A stretch of 64,000 bases of DNA from Ruminococcus sp. (GTDB taxonomy: Bacteria > Bacillota > Clostridia > Oscillospirales > Ruminococcaceae): contig JAJQIH010000025.1 of the NCBI GenBank assembly GCA_021199305.1, forward strand, positions 59,112 to 123,111, given 5' to 3'. This document shows, in pieces, positions 51,939-61,716 of the stretch; within the stretch, counting starts at the first letter, position 1; each line of letters starts with the position of its first letter. The translations under genes were made by a program, and so were the position numbers. The notes under the pieces were generated by a model. The model did not search any database and had not been told where the DNA came from. It worked only from the letters and a program-made list of their open reading frames with translations.

Positions 51939-52469
51939 TTATTGCTCCATTCCAAGCTTGACAGCGTTCATATTGACGTCAACTAAGTTCTTCTTTTTAG
52001 GCGGTATTGCCTTTTCAAAAGCCGCACGAAGAGTATCAACTGAAACGATGCCTGTTTCCTTTATAAACTTACCGAGAAGAATGATATTAGCCATTCCTGT
52101 CATACCGTTTTTATCGGCAAGCTCAGAGGCTGGAACGTAAAACGCTCTTATATCCTCTCTGTCGCTCTTTTTGTCAATCATTGAGCTGTCAACTATTACA
52201 ATTCCGCCAGCCTTTACGTTATTTATAAACTTATCAAAGCTCGGCTCGTTCATTGCTATCAGCATATCAGGGTCAACAACCAGCGGCGAGCCTATCGGGT
52301 CGTCAGAAATGCAAACTGAGCAGTTAGCTGTTCCGCCTCTCATTTCAGGACCGTATGAAGGAAGCCACGAGATTTCCTTTTCGTCCATCAAACCAGCATA
52401 AGCTAAAATCTTTCCTGCAAACAGTATTCCCTGTCCGCCAAAGCCAGCTAAAACAATTTCATTAAGCAT
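51939..52469 (-). CDS. 2-oxoacid:ferredoxin oxidoreductase gamma subunit
   Basis: A 176-residue gamma subunit starting NEIVLAGFGGQGILFAGKIL and with SYGPEMRGGTANCSV, the family marks. It completes a four-subunit 2-oxoisovalerate or 2-oxoglutarate oxidoreductase. ATG 52469 is preceded by GAGGAGG and overlaps the beta-subunit stop by 8 bases; the frame opens at 52493. Confidence 0.93.
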   Translation of the reverse strand: MLNEIVLAGFGGQGILFAGKILAYAGLMDEKEISWLPSYGPEMRGGTANCSVCISDDPIGSPLVVDPDMLIAMNEPSFDKFINNVKAGGIVIVDSSMIDKKSDREDIRAFYVPASELADKNGMTGMANIILLGKFIKETGIVSVDTLRAAFEKAIPPKKKNLVDVNMNAVKLGMEQ

Positions 52470-53226
52470 TGTTATTGCCCTCCTCTCTGACATTTACATC
52501 CTTGTACACTCCGAGAGGATAATAAGGAATCATTTCGTTTCTCAGACGCTCAAGCGCCTTTACAGGAGTCAGTCCCCAGTTTGTAGGACAGGTTGACAAA
52601 ACTTCAACTATTGAGAAGCCTCTCTTTTCCTTTTGATTCTCAAAAGCCTTTCTGATAGCCTTCTTTGCTTCGTTGATATGTGGAACGCTGTCTACTGCAA
52701 CCCTTTGAGCGAGAGCTGTTCCTGAAAGAGTTGAAAGCATTTCGCAAACTCTTACCGGGTAGCCCTGAACCAATGGATCTCTGCCGTAAGGAGTTGTCTG
52801 AGTGATTTGTCCAGGAATGGTAGTTGGTGCCATCTGACCGCCTGTCATTCCATAGGTTGTGTTATTGATAAAGATTACTACAATGTTTTCGCCCCTTGTT
52901 GCTGCGTGAACAGTTTCGCAGGTACCGATTGCAGCCAAATCTCCGTCGCCCTGATATGTGAAAACATAAGAATCAGGCTTTGCACGCTTGACGCCAGTTG
53001 CTACAGCAGGCGCTCTGCCGTGCGGAGCTTCAATCATATCGCAGTTAAAGTAATCGTATGCCATTACAGAGCAGCCTACAGGACAAATTCCTATAGTGTC
53101 GCCCTCAATTCCCATTTCGTCGATTACCTCGCTTAAAATTCTATGTACAATTCCGTGCGTACAGCCAGGGCAATAGTGAGTTGGAACATCGCAGTACGCA
53201 TGAGGTCTTTTATATACGTCAGCCAT
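52462..53226 (-). CDS. 2-oxoacid:ferredoxin oxidoreductase beta subunit (TPP)
   Basis: A 254-residue TPP-binding subunit. Cluster-binding Cys lie in THYCPGCTHG and GICPVGCSV; the TPP site is GDGDLAAIGTCETVHAATRG with NNTTYGMTGGQMAPTT. Overlaps the alpha-subunit stop. Same complex as its neighbours. Confidence 0.94.
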   Translation of the reverse strand: MADVYKRPHAYCDVPTHYCPGCTHGIVHRILSEVIDEMGIEGDTIGICPVGCSVMAYDYFNCDMIEAPHGRAPAVATGVKRAKPDSYVFTYQGDGDLAAIGTCETVHAATRGENIVVIFINNTTYGMTGGQMAPTTIPGQITQTTPYGRDPLVQGYPVRVCEMLSTLSGTALAQRVAVDSVPHINEAKKAIRKAFENQKEKRGFSIVEVLSTCPTNWGLTPVKALERLRNEMIPYYPLGVYKDVNVREEGNNNA

Positions 53227-54284
53227 TATTCAGCACCCCCGATTTTAACAATTTCATTCAAAACCTCGCTCGGCTTTGGAATTACGCCACCTGTTCTTCC
53301 GAAGAATGAAACCGGTATTTTACACTCAGTCGCAAGCTTGATGTCGTCAATCATCTGACCCATATTCATCTCAACGCTCAGAAGGTTTTTAGCGCACTTT
53401 GTAGCGTCCAAAAGCTCCTGCTTCGGGAAAGGCCAGAGGGTCTTTGGTCTGAAAAGTCCCACCTTAATTCCCTGCTCACGAGCACTGTTTACTGCGCTCT
53501 TTGCTACTCTTGCGGTTGCGCCGAAAGCACAAACTACGATTTCAGCATCGTCGCACAAATAAACCTCAGCGTCAGTTTCTTCGCTCTCAATCTTTTCGTA
53601 TCTCTGATACCTGTCGATAACTGAATTTTCAAGAACCTCAGGAGTCAGGAAAAGAGAATTTATAATGTTATGCTCACGCTTATTCTTGTGGCCGTTTGTT
53701 GCCCAGCTCTTATCAACCTCAAGCGGCTTTATTTCAGGGAATGTGATAGGCTCCATCATCTGACCTAATAGTCCGTCAGCCAAAATCATAGCAGGCATTC
53801 TGTATTCATCAGCCTTGTCAAAAGCCTTTACAACCATATCTACCATTTCCTGAACGGAAGCTGGAGCGAAAACCAGAACGTGAAAGTCGCCGTGACCTAA
53901 TCCCTTTGTAGCCTGCCAATAATCCGCCTGTGAAGGCTGGATTCCGCCAAGACCAGGGCCACCTCTTTGTACGTTTATAATAACGCAAGGAAGGTCGGAC
54001 GCTGCTATGTAGGAAATTCCTTCGCTCTTGAGAGAAATTCCTGGCGAGGACGAGGATGTCATACATCTTGTTCCTGTGCTTGCAGCACCTAAAACCATAT
54101 TTATCGCCGCAAGCTCGCTTTCAGCCTGTAAAAACAGTCCGCCGTTTTTAGCCATATACTTAGCCAAGTACGCTGAAATCTCCGTTTGCGGAGTGATTGG
54201 ATAACCGAAAAAGCATTTACAACCTGCTCGCATTGCAGCTTCAGCCAAAGCTTCGTTACCCTTCATTAAATTTCTTTCTGCCAT
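53226..54284 (-). CDS. vorB: 2-oxoacid:ferredoxin oxidoreductase alpha subunit (VorB/KorA type)
   Basis: A 352-residue alpha subunit, starting MAERNLMKGNEALAEAA, with FFGYPITPQTEISAYLA, MTSSSSPGISLKSEG and VQRGGPGLGGIQPSQADYWQATKG. These strings resemble proteins labelled VorB (3-methyl-2-oxobutanoate), though KorA for 2-oxoglutarate is equally close by family. ATG 54284 has GGTGGAG four bases upstream; the frame from 54317 overlaps the ferredoxin gene. Confidence 0.93.
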   Translation of the reverse strand: MAERNLMKGNEALAEAAMRAGCKCFFGYPITPQTEISAYLAKYMAKNGGLFLQAESELAAINMVLGAASTGTRCMTSSSSPGISLKSEGISYIAASDLPCVIINVQRGGPGLGGIQPSQADYWQATKGLGHGDFHVLVFAPASVQEMVDMVVKAFDKADEYRMPAMILADGLLGQMMEPITFPEIKPLEVDKSWATNGHKNKREHNIINSLFLTPEVLENSVIDRYQRYEKIESEETDAEVYLCDDAEIVVCAFGATARVAKSAVNSAREQGIKVGLFRPKTLWPFPKQELLDATKCAKNLLSVEMNMGQMIDDIKLATECKIPVSFFGRTGGVIPKPSEVLNEIVKIGGAE

Positions 54285-54294
54285 AACACTCCAC

Positions 54295-54501
54295 CTATCT
54301 TTCCACAATAATTGCACAATCAGGACACATTGTGTAGCACATTCCGCAGCCGATACACTTGGATTCGTCTACGCAAACTGCTGTGTAATATCCCTTTGAG
54401 TTGCGCTTTTCTTTTTGAATTTCTACAATCTTCTTCGGGCAGGCGGTAGTACACAACGCACAACCCTTGCACCGTTCAAAATTGACAGTCATTTTTGACA
54501 T
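54295..54501 (-). CDS. Ferredoxin-type delta subunit of the 2-oxoacid oxidoreductase
   Basis: A 68-residue 2[4Fe-4S] protein with CKGCALCTTACP and CIGCGMCYTMCP, the delta (KorD/VorD) subunit that passes electrons to ferredoxin. AGGAGG upstream. 10 bases before the alpha-subunit start. Confidence 0.94.
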   Translation of the reverse strand: MSKMTVNFERCKGCALCTTACPKKIVEIQKEKRNSKGYYTAVCVDESKCIGCGMCYTMCPDCAIIVER

Positions 54502-54552
54502 TTTGACAGTCCTCCTTTAAAATATATGAAAATAAGATGTATAGAACAATAT

Positions 54553-55227
54553 CTATTCTTCCCAGATAGCTTTTACATAACGCTTGACATTAAAAGGCTT
54601 TGGCACCTGAGCTTCGCATTCAATCGGCAGGCAGGTACATTTAAGCTCAATGCCAGTTGCGGAACAAATGCTATTTGCAAAGTCGCAGGAATCAAGAACC
54701 GTCTTAGCAGAGGTTTCTTCTCCTAAATTTGAATTGTTGACGATACCTGTGCATTGAAGTCCGGAAACGCTCTCGATTCTTCCCATCAGGCTTAGCGTTT
54801 CATCAAGCGTATCCGAAAGGTACCTGTACTTATTTACAACATAGAGCATATCAATTTCCCCTCTGTTGTAAAAGTCCTTCAGTGCTTCGCAATATCTTCC
54901 CAGCGCCATAGCTCCGTCGTCATCGCCGCCAACGTCAATAATCAGATAACCATTTTCGTTAGCCAAACGCTCAACGTCAAACGTAATCGCTGGAATGTCA
55001 AGATTAGTATTTGCATAAACGGATGCAGAAAGCTCGATATTATTATCACGAAAAAGCTCCTTGAAATCGGCGGTACGAAAATAAGGATTTACTATATCGA
55101 GATCGACAATTCTCACCGTTTCGCCTTTATTTGCAAGGTACATTGCTAAATTTACGGCAAAATTAGTTTTACCGCTTCCGTAATGACCTGTTATAATGCT
55201 GATTTTTTTAATATTGTTTAAGCTCAT
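54553..55227 (-). CDS. MinD/ParA-like P-loop ATPase at the head of the oxidoreductase operon
   Basis: A 224-residue SIMIBI-class ATPase. Walker A is GHYGSGKTN (lacking the extra Lys of a deviant Walker A), then VRIVDLDIVNPYFRT (switch I-like) and LIIDVGGDDDGAMALG (Walker B/switch II). Cys residues near the C-terminus (ELKCTCLPIECEAQ) might bind a metal or cluster. MinD-like ATPases are used in Fe-S cluster insertion and carbon monoxide dehydrogenase nickel loading, so a maturation role for the neighbouring enzyme is a reasonable guess. The operon promoter lies just upstream. Confidence 0.85.
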   Translation of the reverse strand: MSLNNIKKISIITGHYGSGKTNFAVNLAMYLANKGETVRIVDLDIVNPYFRTADFKELFRDNNIELSASVYANTNLDIPAITFDVERLANENGYLIIDVGGDDDGAMALGRYCEALKDFYNRGEIDMLYVVNKYRYLSDTLDETLSLMGRIESVSGLQCTGIVNNSNLGEETSAKTVLDSCDFANSICSATGIELKCTCLPIECEAQVPKPFNVKRYVKAIWEE

Positions 55228-55296
55228 TTACACTCCTTGGAAACTGAATATTTGCTTTGCGTAAATTTTGCCTCTTGAAATTTTTGCTTAAAGACT

Positions 55297-55325
55297 AGTA
55301 TAGCACTTTTCAACAAAAAATTCAA
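55297..55325 (-). promoter_or_regulatory. Promoter of the MinD-like/2-oxoacid oxidoreductase operon
   Basis: Read leftwards, TTGAAT (55325-55320), 17 bases, TATACT (55302-55297), 70 bases before the ATPase gene. Confidence 0.65.
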
Positions 55326-55371
55326 GATTAAATTATTTAAATCTCAAAAATCTGACAAAAATACGCTTCTT

Positions 55372-55415
55372 AAAAAGGGACAGCACTAATGCCGCTTTGC
55401 GCATTATGCTGTCCC
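55372..55415 (-). terminator. Terminator after clpX
   Basis: Long hairpin: GGGACAGCA...ATGC (55377-55393) with GCAT...TGCTGTCCC (55401-55415), then TTTTTAAG on the minus strand. Confidence 0.9.
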
Positions 55416-55425
55416 CATTAAATTT

Positions 55426-56667
55426 TTACTTTTTCTTTCCCTTCAGAACAAGCGGATATGCGCCCTTTGTTACACAATCAGGAGTTACTATAATTTCAGT
55501 AACGCTCTGATCCGAAGGCAGGTCGTACATCGGCTGCATTAAAATTCCCTCAACAACTGAGCGAAGTCCTCTTGCACCAGTTTTTTGCTCGATTGCTTTC
55601 TTTGCAACCTCTCTGAGAGCCTGATCCTCAAAGGTAAGCTTTATTCCGTCGTATTCAAACAGCTTTGTGTACTGCTTGACAAGCGAGTTTTTAGGCTCGG
55701 TAAGAATCTTCACCAATGCGTTCTCGTCAAGCTCCTCAAGAGTCGTTATAACAGGAAGTCTTCCGACAAGCTCAGGAACAAGACCAAACTTAACCAGGTC
55801 ATGCGGCTCGATAAGGTCGAAGTGCTTTTTATCGTCTGTGCTTTTAAGGCTTGCGCCAAAGCCGAGCGAGGATTTATCGGTTCTCTTGCGTATTATCTTT
55901 TCAAGTCCGTCAAAAGCGCCGCCGCATATAAACAGGATATTCTTTGTATCAATCTGAATAAATTCCTGATGCGGATGCTTTCTTCCTCCCTGTGGCGGAA
56001 CATTGGATTCGCAGCCTTCGATGATTTTTAAAAGTGCCTGCTGAACTCCTTCGCCGCTTACATCCCTTGTTATTGAAGTGTTCTCGCTCTTACGTGCGAT
56101 TTTATCAATCTCATCGATGTAGACAATTCCGTTTTGCGCCGCTTCTACGTCATAATCAGCAGCCTGAATAAGCCTTGTAAGAACGTTTTCAACGTCGTCG
56201 CCGACATAGCCTGCTTCTGTAAGTGTTGTAGCGTCGGCAATTGCAAACGGAACGTTTAAAATCTTAGCGAGCGTTTGTGCCAGAAGCGTTTTACCAGTTC
56301 CCGTCGGGCCTAAAAGCAAAATGTTGCTCTTCTGAATTTCAACATCGCTTCCGTCGTCAATGCTCATAACTCTCTTGTAATGGTTGTAAACGGACACCGC
56401 AAGCGACATTTTAGCGTTATCCTGACCTATAACATAGTCGTCGAGAATCTTCTTGATTTCATGCGGCTTTGTTAAATTTATGTCAGCGCCCTTTCTGAGA
56501 GGTCTTTTACTATATGGCGAGATTTCGCCGTTTTGAACCATTATATCATAGCAGAGCAAAACGCACTGGTCGCATATATTTGTATTCTGTGCTGAAAAAA
56601 GATTTCTGACCTTGTCCTCCGCCTTTCCACAAAAGGCGCAGTGCCTTACATTCTCTTTTCCCGCCAT
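55426..56667 (-). CDS. clpX: ATP-dependent Clp protease ATPase ClpX
   Basis: A 413-residue AAA+ unfoldase that feeds ClpP. The N-terminal zinc domain has CAFCGK and CDQC; Walker A is [14 protein letters not shown], Walker [13 protein letters not shown], then sensor regions and [21 protein letters not shown] precedes the ATG. Last in tig-clpP-clpX. Confidence 0.98.
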   Translation of the reverse strand: MAGKENVRHCAFCGKAEDKVRNLFSAQNTNICDQCVLLCYDIMVQNGEISPYSKRPLRKGADINLTKPHEIKKILDDYVIGQDNAKMSLAVSVYNHYKRVMSIDDGSDVEIQKSNILLLGPTGTGKTLLAQTLAKILNVPFAIADATTLTEAGYVGDDVENVLTRLIQAADYDVEAAQNGIVYIDEIDKIARKSENTSITRDVSGEGVQQALLKIIEGCESNVPPQGGRKHPHQEFIQIDTKNILFICGGAFDGLEKIIRKRTDKSSLGFGASLKSTDDKKHFDLIEPHDLVKFGLVPELVGRLPVITTLEELDENALVKILTEPKNSLVKQYTKLFEYDGIKLTFEDQALREVAKKAIEQKTGARGLRSVVEGILMQPMYDLPSDQSVTEIIVTPDCVTKGAYPLVLKGKKK

Positions 56668-56686
56668 TTATATCTTCCTTTCCGTT

Positions 56687-57277
56687 TTAGCTTCTCTTGT
56701 CGATAACCTTGTCAATAAGGCCGTACTCACACGCCTCGTCTGCTGACATATAGTTATCTCTTTCACAGTCTTTGTGAAGCGTTTCAAAATCCTTGCCGCA
56801 GTTCTGAGCTAAGATCTTTTCGAGTCTTTCTCTTGTCTTCAGCATATTGTCAGCGTGAATCTGAATATCTGTCTGCTGACCGCTCAAGCCGCCTGAAATC
56901 AAAGGCTGGTGAATTAAAATCTCGCTGTTTGGAAGCGCAAAACGCTTACCCTTAGCTCCGCTTGAAAGCAAGAAAGAGCCCATTGAAGCAGCAAGTCCTA
57001 CGCAAATTGTAGAAACGTCGCACTTTATATACTGCATTGTATCGTAAATTGCAAGGCCTGCGGAAACGCTTCCTCCAGGAGAATTGATGTATAAATCAAT
57101 ATCCTTTTCAGGGTCCTGACCTTCAAGGTACAAAAGTTCAGCAATTACAACGCTTGCAACAGAATCGTCAATCTGACCTGTGAGCATTATAATTCTGTCA
57201 TTTAAAAGGCGTGAAAAAATATCATAGCTTCTCTCGCCACGACTTGTCTGTTCAACAACATAAGGTACTAATGCCAT
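56687..57277 (-). CDS. clpP: ATP-dependent Clp protease proteolytic subunit
   Basis: A 196-residue serine protease. [25 protein letters not shown] is the classic start. Catalytic Ser in [11 protein letters not shown], His in ILIHQPL and Asp in [12 protein letters not shown] are intact. ATG 57277 is chosen (GGAGG 8 bases upstream) over 57322 by family length. Confidence 0.98.
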   Translation of the reverse strand: MALVPYVVEQTSRGERSYDIFSRLLNDRIIMLTGQIDDSVASVVIAELLYLEGQDPEKDIDLYINSPGGSVSAGLAIYDTMQYIKCDVSTICVGLAASMGSFLLSSGAKGKRFALPNSEILIHQPLISGGLSGQQTDIQIHADNMLKTRERLEKILAQNCGKDFETLHKDCERDNYMSADEACEYGLIDKVIDKRS

Positions 57278-57345
57278 TTCCATTTCCTCCAATTCAAAAA
57301 TTTCAATAAAGCTTTCGCCCACAAATACTTGCGGGCGAATTAAAA

Positions 57346-58626
57346 TTACTTAATAACAGCTTCCTTCTTAACAAGCTCTGCTGCCTTACCGACAGCTATA
57401 TCCTTCTTGAGAGCGTCAGCAGATACATAGCCCTTAACCTGCTCAACGTCCATATTATAATTGTCAGCCATTTTCTTAAACTCTTCCTCAGCTTCGTCGT
57501 CTGTAACTTCTATTGCTTCAAGAGTTGAAATCTTTTCAAGTGCTAAACGGAGTTTTACCTGCTTTTCAGCCTGCTCACGGTACATAGTCTTCAAGGAATC
57601 CATTGTCATTCCTGTGTACTGGAGATACATATCAACTGATACTCCCTGTGGTGCAAGGCGCTGACCTAACTCCTCAATCATTTCATCAGTTCTTCTCTCG
57701 TACATAACCTCAGGAATTTCGCCCTCTACCTTTGCGATAAGCTCATCAAGGATTTTGTTTTCCTCCTCCTGCTCGCAAGACTTCTTGGCAGATTCCTCAA
57801 GCTTCGCTCTTATGTCAGCCTTCAGCTCGTCAACTGTATCAAATTCAGACTGATCCTTTACGAAATCGTCGTCAAGCTCAGGAAGCTCCTTAGCTGTAAT
57901 CTCGTGAAGCTTGATTTTGAAAACTACTGGTGCGCCTGCTAAATCAGCTGCGCCGTAATCCTCCGGGAAGGTTACATTGATGTCAAATTCATCGCCTGTG
58001 TTGTGGCCTACAATCTGCTCCTCAAAGCCAGGAATAAACTGTCCGCTGCCTAAAGAAAGAGTAAACTTTTCAGCCTTTCCGCCCTCAAAAGCAACATTGT
58101 CCTTAAAGCCTTCAAAGTCAATAACTACATCGTCGCCGTTCTGAGCAGGTCTGTCCTCAACAGTTATTCTTCTCATTCCCTTTTCGCGAAGATGCTCAAT
58201 CTCGTGGTCAACATCCTCGTCAGAAACAGTCTTGACAGACTTTTCAACTTCTATTCCTTTATAATCCTTGATTTCAATTTCTGGCTTTGTAATGCAGGTA
58301 ACCTTAACAGCTGCGCCCTTTTCCTTGGAAACCTCTGTTACTTCAACACTTGGGCGGTCAACAAGCTCAAGTCCTGCTTCCTCAACGGCTGTATCAACCT
58401 CAGCTGGCAGGATTGCATTCAAAGCGTCCTCATAGAAAACGCCCTCGCCGTATTCCTTTTCAACTACCTTTCTTGGTGCATGACCTTTTCTGAAGCCTGC
58501 TACAGAAATATTCTTCTTAGCCTTTAAATATGCAGACTGAACTGCTGCTTCAAAAGCTTCAGCAGAAATTTCAATTTCAAGCTCATACTTATTTGTTTCA
58601 ATTTTTTCTGTTGATTTCAAACTCAT
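57346..58626 (-). CDS. tig: Trigger factor
   Basis: A 426-residue ribosome-bound chaperone and prolyl isomerase. The ribosome-binding signature is [17 protein letters not shown] in the N-terminal domain (about 40-60), followed by the FKBP-like domain (about 155-240, [12 protein letters not shown]) and a helical C-terminal domain. ATG 58626 follows GGAGG by 8 bases. Confidence 0.98.
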   Translation of the reverse strand: MSLKSTEKIETNKYELEIEISAEAFEAAVQSAYLKAKKNISVAGFRKGHAPRKVVEKEYGEGVFYEDALNAILPAEVDTAVEEAGLELVDRPSVEVTEVSKEKGAAVKVTCITKPEIEIKDYKGIEVEKSVKTVSDEDVDHEIEHLREKGMRRITVEDRPAQNGDDVVIDFEGFKDNVAFEGGKAEKFTLSLGSGQFIPGFEEQIVGHNTGDEFDINVTFPEDYGAADLAGAPVVFKIKLHEITAKELPELDDDFVKDQSEFDTVDELKADIRAKLEESAKKSCEQEEENKILDELIAKVEGEIPEVMYERRTDEMIEELGQRLAPQGVSVDMYLQYTGMTMDSLKTMYREQAEKQVKLRLALEKISTLEAIEVTDDEAEEEFKKMADNYNMDVEQVKGYVSADALKKDIAVGKAAELVKKEAVIK

Positions 58627-58675
58627 TTCAACGTCCTCCAAAATATGTAATGTTCAATTTTTAAGTATCTAAAAA

Positions 58676-58704
58676 AGTATACCATATCGCATTATATTTT
58701 TCAA
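58676..58704 (-). promoter_or_regulatory. Promoter of tig-clpP-clpX
   Basis: Read leftwards, TTGAAA (58704-58699), 17 bases, TATACT (58681-58676), 49 bases before tig. Confidence 0.75.
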
Positions 58705-58757
58705 GCACTTTTTGAATAAATTTTCTAATTTGATTCGACAAAGTGCCTGAAAGTTTG

Positions 58758-59459
58758 CTATTTAAGCTCGTTTGTAATGTCGAGCGGATCAAATTTCAGG
58801 TAATCTGCGGAGATAAGCCTGAAGTCTATTCCGTCGACAACTCCGTCGATAGCGAAGTTATGCGCTGCTCCGTGAATATGTCCATAAAAGCACTTTTTAA
58901 CGCCGTACTTGTGTAAAACCTCAAGGATTTCAAAGTTGTACTCAGAATAATAAATAGGCGGATAGTGCAAAAATACAACAGGCGTTAAATTTTCATCCAA
59001 AGCAGATTTAATTGAAGCTTCGAGTCTTCCAGCTTCTCTTAAAAGAACCTTTTTGTCGGCCTGCTCGCCCTTTTTTTCGTTTATCCAACCACGAGTTCCG
59101 CAAATTCCGAAGCTTTCGTACCTATAGTGGTTATTAAAAAGAATTTTAAGCGTATCAAAGCCGTTAGCCTGAAAGTAGTTTTCAAGCTTTGTTTTTGTTT
59201 CCCACCAATAATCGTGGTTACCTTTAAGCAGGATTTTTTCGCCCGGCAGCGAATTTAAAAATTCAAAATCAGGCTTTGCTTCTTCAAGGTTTATGCCCCA
59301 GGAAATGTCGCCTGCCACAACAACGGTGTCGGTTGGGCGAACCTTGTTTTTCCAGTTGCTTTCAAGGCGAGAGGTATAATCGTACCAGCCTTTGAATACG
59401 TCCATTGGCTTATCCGTCCCCAAAGACAGATGAGGGTCGCCTATTACAAAAATTGCCAA
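58758..59459 (-). CDS. Metallophosphoesterase, YkuE/calcineurin-like family
   Basis: A 233-residue calcineurin-like phosphoesterase. Metal motifs are IGDPHLSL, VVAGDISWG, LLKGNHDYWW, FLHYPPIYY and FYGHIHG. Substrate unknown. It appears to start at TTG 59459 after AGGG. Its family in clostridia is annotated only as a phosphohydrolase. Confidence 0.9.
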   Translation of the reverse strand: MAIFVIGDPHLSLGTDKPMDVFKGWYDYTSRLESNWKNKVRPTDTVVVAGDISWGINLEEAKPDFEFLNSLPGEKILLKGNHDYWWETKTKLENYFQANGFDTLKILFNNHYRYESFGICGTRGWINEKKGEQADKKVLLREAGRLEASIKSALDENLTPVVFLHYPPIYYSEYNFEILEVLHKYGVKKCFYGHIHGAAHNFAIDGVVDGIDFRLISADYLKFDPLDITNELK

Positions 59460-59584
59460 ATTATTCCCTACCCTTCGAGAGGTGTTTACATCATAAAAAA
59501 ATATACTGCTCCGCTTAGTATATTTTCTGACTTTCGGCTTACAATAACTACGCAGACTAAAGCTCTGCGGAAGGAGATTTTATT

Positions 59585-59749
59585 ATGGAAAATAAAATCC
59601 GTGGTATCAACTGTGACGTTGCAAGTTGCGTCTACAACAGAAACTCTTGCGAGTGCGTAGCAGGAAATGTAGACATTTGTTGCTGCTGCGACAAGCCAAA
59701 TTGCAGCGATGAAACAATTTGCAGAACCTTTAAGCCGAAAAATCAATAG
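59585..59749 (+). CDS. Cys-rich DUF1540 protein
   Basis: A 54-residue protein shorter than most ORF cut-offs. ATG 59585 follows AAGGAG; TAG at 59747-59749. It starts MENKIRGINCDVASCVYN and has ten cysteines (10, 15, 22, 24, 32-35, 40, 46), including a CCCC run, and ends ETICRTFKPK; spacing matches DUF1540, thought to bind metal. A hairpin GCAGA-CTAAAGC-TCTGC precedes the ribosome site. Confidence 0.85.
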   Translation: MENKIRGINCDVASCVYNRNSCECVAGNVDICCCCDKPNCSDETICRTFKPKNQ

Positions 59750-59756
59750 TCACAGA

Positions 59757-59786
59757 AAATCGTCTGTCTAATAAGGCAGACGATTT
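59757..59786. terminator. Terminator between DUF1540 gene and thrC
   Basis: AAATCGTCTG (59757-59766) and CAGACGATTT (59777-59786) pair perfectly; TTTTC follows on minus, serving thrC, and a weaker T-rich stretch on plus. Confidence 0.8.
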
Positions 59787-59793
59787 ACATATT

Positions 59794-61284
59794 TTACGCC
59801 AGAGCGCTTAAAACAAATTCCTTCATATCGTCCTTGTCGATAATCTGTGTAAAGCGTACTTGCTTGTCTTTAAGCTCAGCCAAAGACTTAGGAACGCTCA
59901 TTTTTGAAACCTGATTCAGCTTTTCAACAAGCTCGAACTCGTCAAGGTTTTCGTCATATTCGCCAAGAGCTGACAAAACGCTGCTTGAAAACTTATATGG
60001 GTTAGCTGTTGAAGCGATAAGAGTTTTTGTCTTATCTCCGGTTTTCTCAACATAATCCTCGTAAACCTTAACTGCAACGGCAGTATGAGTATCGCAAAGA
60101 TATGAATACTTATCGAAAACTCTCTTGATAAGATCCTTCGTTTCATCGTCGTTACAATATCCTGCGCAAAAGTCGTTTTTTATTTTTTCAAATACATCGG
60201 CGGTTACTTCATATCTGCCCGTCTGCTTCAAGCTTTCAAACCATTCTCTTATAAGCTTATCATTATCGCCGCTCAGATGATAAAGAAGTCTTTCAAGGTT
60301 AGACGAAATAAGAATATCCATTGACGGAGAAATGGTAGTGTAAAACTTTCTGTTTCTGTCATATACGCCAGTTTGCAAAAAGTCTGTAAGAACATTGTTG
60401 GAGTTTGAAGCGCAGATAAGCTTATTTACCGGAACTCCCATTTGCTTTGCATAGTAGGCAGCGAGAATATTTCCGAAGTTACCGGTCGGCACTACAATGT
60501 TAATCTTATCGCCTGCGTTTATCTCTCCGTCCTTTACAAGCTGAGCGTAGCTTGATACATAGTAAATAATCTGGGGAGCAAGTCTGCCCCAGTTTATTGA
60601 ATTAGCTGATGAGAACATCTTTCCGCTCTGAGAAAGAGCGTCTACAACGCTTTCGTCCGTAAAGATTGCCTTAACGCCGTTCTGTGCGTCGTCAAAGTTA
60701 CCCTTGATAGCGCAAACGCCGACGTTTTCACCCTCCTGAGTTGTCATCTGCTTCTTTTGCATTGCGGAAACTCCGTCGTCAGGATAGAATACCATTATTT
60801 CAGTTCCCTCAACGTCCTTGAAGCCTTCAAGAGCCGCTTTTCCAGTATCTCCTGATGTTGCAACCAGAATAACTACCTTCTTGTCAAGATTTATCTTCTT
60901 TGCAGAGGTTGTAATCAGGTATGGTAAAATCTGAAGCGCCATATCCTTGAACGCACAGGTTGGCCCATGCCATAGCTCAAGCATATATGTGCCATCAAAC
61001 AGGTGAGCTATCTCGCAAATATTTTCTGTGTCAAATGCCTTGTCTGTATAAGCGTTGTCTGTGCAATAGCGAATTTCAGCTTCGGTAAAGTCGGTTAAAA
61101 ACTTTGAGAAAATAAACGCCGCTCTCTCAGGGTAAGTTTTGTCGCCGAGTGAAATAATTTCCTCAAGCTTAAGCTTTGGAAGCTCGCTTGGAACAAAAAG
61201 TCCCCCGTCCTTTGAAATTCCCTGTGCTATCGCTTGTGCTGATGAAACACAAACGCTTGAATCTCGTGTGCTTTTGTAATACAT
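59794..61284 (-). CDS. thrC: Threonine synthase
   Basis: A 496-residue PLP enzyme converting phosphohomoserine to threonine, of the long bacterial type. It starts YYKSTRDSSVCVSSAQAIAQG; PLP Lys lies in HGPTCAFKDMALQIL, and VATSGDTGKAALEGF binds phosphate. ATG 61284 follows GGAGGAG by a few bases; frame opens at 61320. Single gene with own promoter. Confidence 0.97.
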   Translation of the reverse strand: MYYKSTRDSSVCVSSAQAIAQGISKDGGLFVPSELPKLKLEEIISLGDKTYPERAAFIFSKFLTDFTEAEIRYCTDNAYTDKAFDTENICEIAHLFDGTYMLELWHGPTCAFKDMALQILPYLITTSAKKINLDKKVVILVATSGDTGKAALEGFKDVEGTEIMVFYPDDGVSAMQKKQMTTQEGENVGVCAIKGNFDDAQNGVKAIFTDESVVDALSQSGKMFSSANSINWGRLAPQIIYYVSSYAQLVKDGEINAGDKINIVVPTGNFGNILAAYYAKQMGVPVNKLICASNSNNVLTDFLQTGVYDRNRKFYTTISPSMDILISSNLERLLYHLSGDNDKLIREWFESLKQTGRYEVTADVFEKIKNDFCAGYCNDDETKDLIKRVFDKYSYLCDTHTAVAVKVYEDYVEKTGDKTKTLIASTANPYKFSSSVLSALGEYDENLDEFELVEKLNQVSKMSVPKSLAELKDKQVRFTQIIDKDDMKEFVLSALA

Positions 61285-61325
61285 TTTTACTCCTCCAGAT
61301 TTGATTTCTATTTTTATCACATAAT

Positions 61326-61354
61326 ATCATACACGCAAGTCCGAAAATTGTCAA
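61326..61354 (-). promoter_or_regulatory. Promoter of thrC
   Basis: Read leftwards, TTGACA (61354-61349), 17 bases, TATGAT (61331-61326). The -35 box overlaps the yraN stop codon. Confidence 0.65.
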
Positions 61355-61716
61355 CTGTCGCTTGCGTCAAAAGCGTTATCGTAATAGACAAAGTCCACTA
61401 CCTTTTCGCCGTCAAATGTAACTACGGCTACATCGAACCGACAGTCGTAAACCTCGTTCAAGCTATGAAGATAAGCTCTTGCTGTTTTTATGATAAGCGA
61501 TTTTTTGCGCTTTGTAATTGCCGCTTCGGCACTTACCATCGGATCGGGCATTCGGGTTTTTACTTCTACGAAGAAAAGCTTTGTGCCCTTGGCGGCAATA
61601 ATGTCAATCTCTCCGCCACGAATACAAAAATTTCGTTTTTTTATTTCGCAGCCCTTTTTCACTAAATATCGGCAGACAAATTCCTCGCCGAGATAACCTG
61701 TTTGCTTATTATCCAT
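61351..61716 (-). CDS. yraN: UPF0102 YraN-like nuclease-fold protein
   Basis: A 121-residue endonuclease-like fold protein: MDNKQTGYLGEEFVCRYL start, then GEIDIIAAKGTKLFFVEVKTR holding the Asp and Glu-x-Lys acidic nuclease motif. Its role is unknown, although it is usually next to rnhB. ATG 61716 overlaps the rnhB stop by 8 bases; frame opens at 61773. Confidence 0.92.
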   Translation of the reverse strand: MDNKQTGYLGEEFVCRYLVKKGCEIKKRNFCIRGGEIDIIAAKGTKLFFVEVKTRMPDPMVSAEAAITKRKKSLIIKTARAYLHSLNEVYDCRFDVAVVTFDGEKVVDFVYYDNAFDASDS

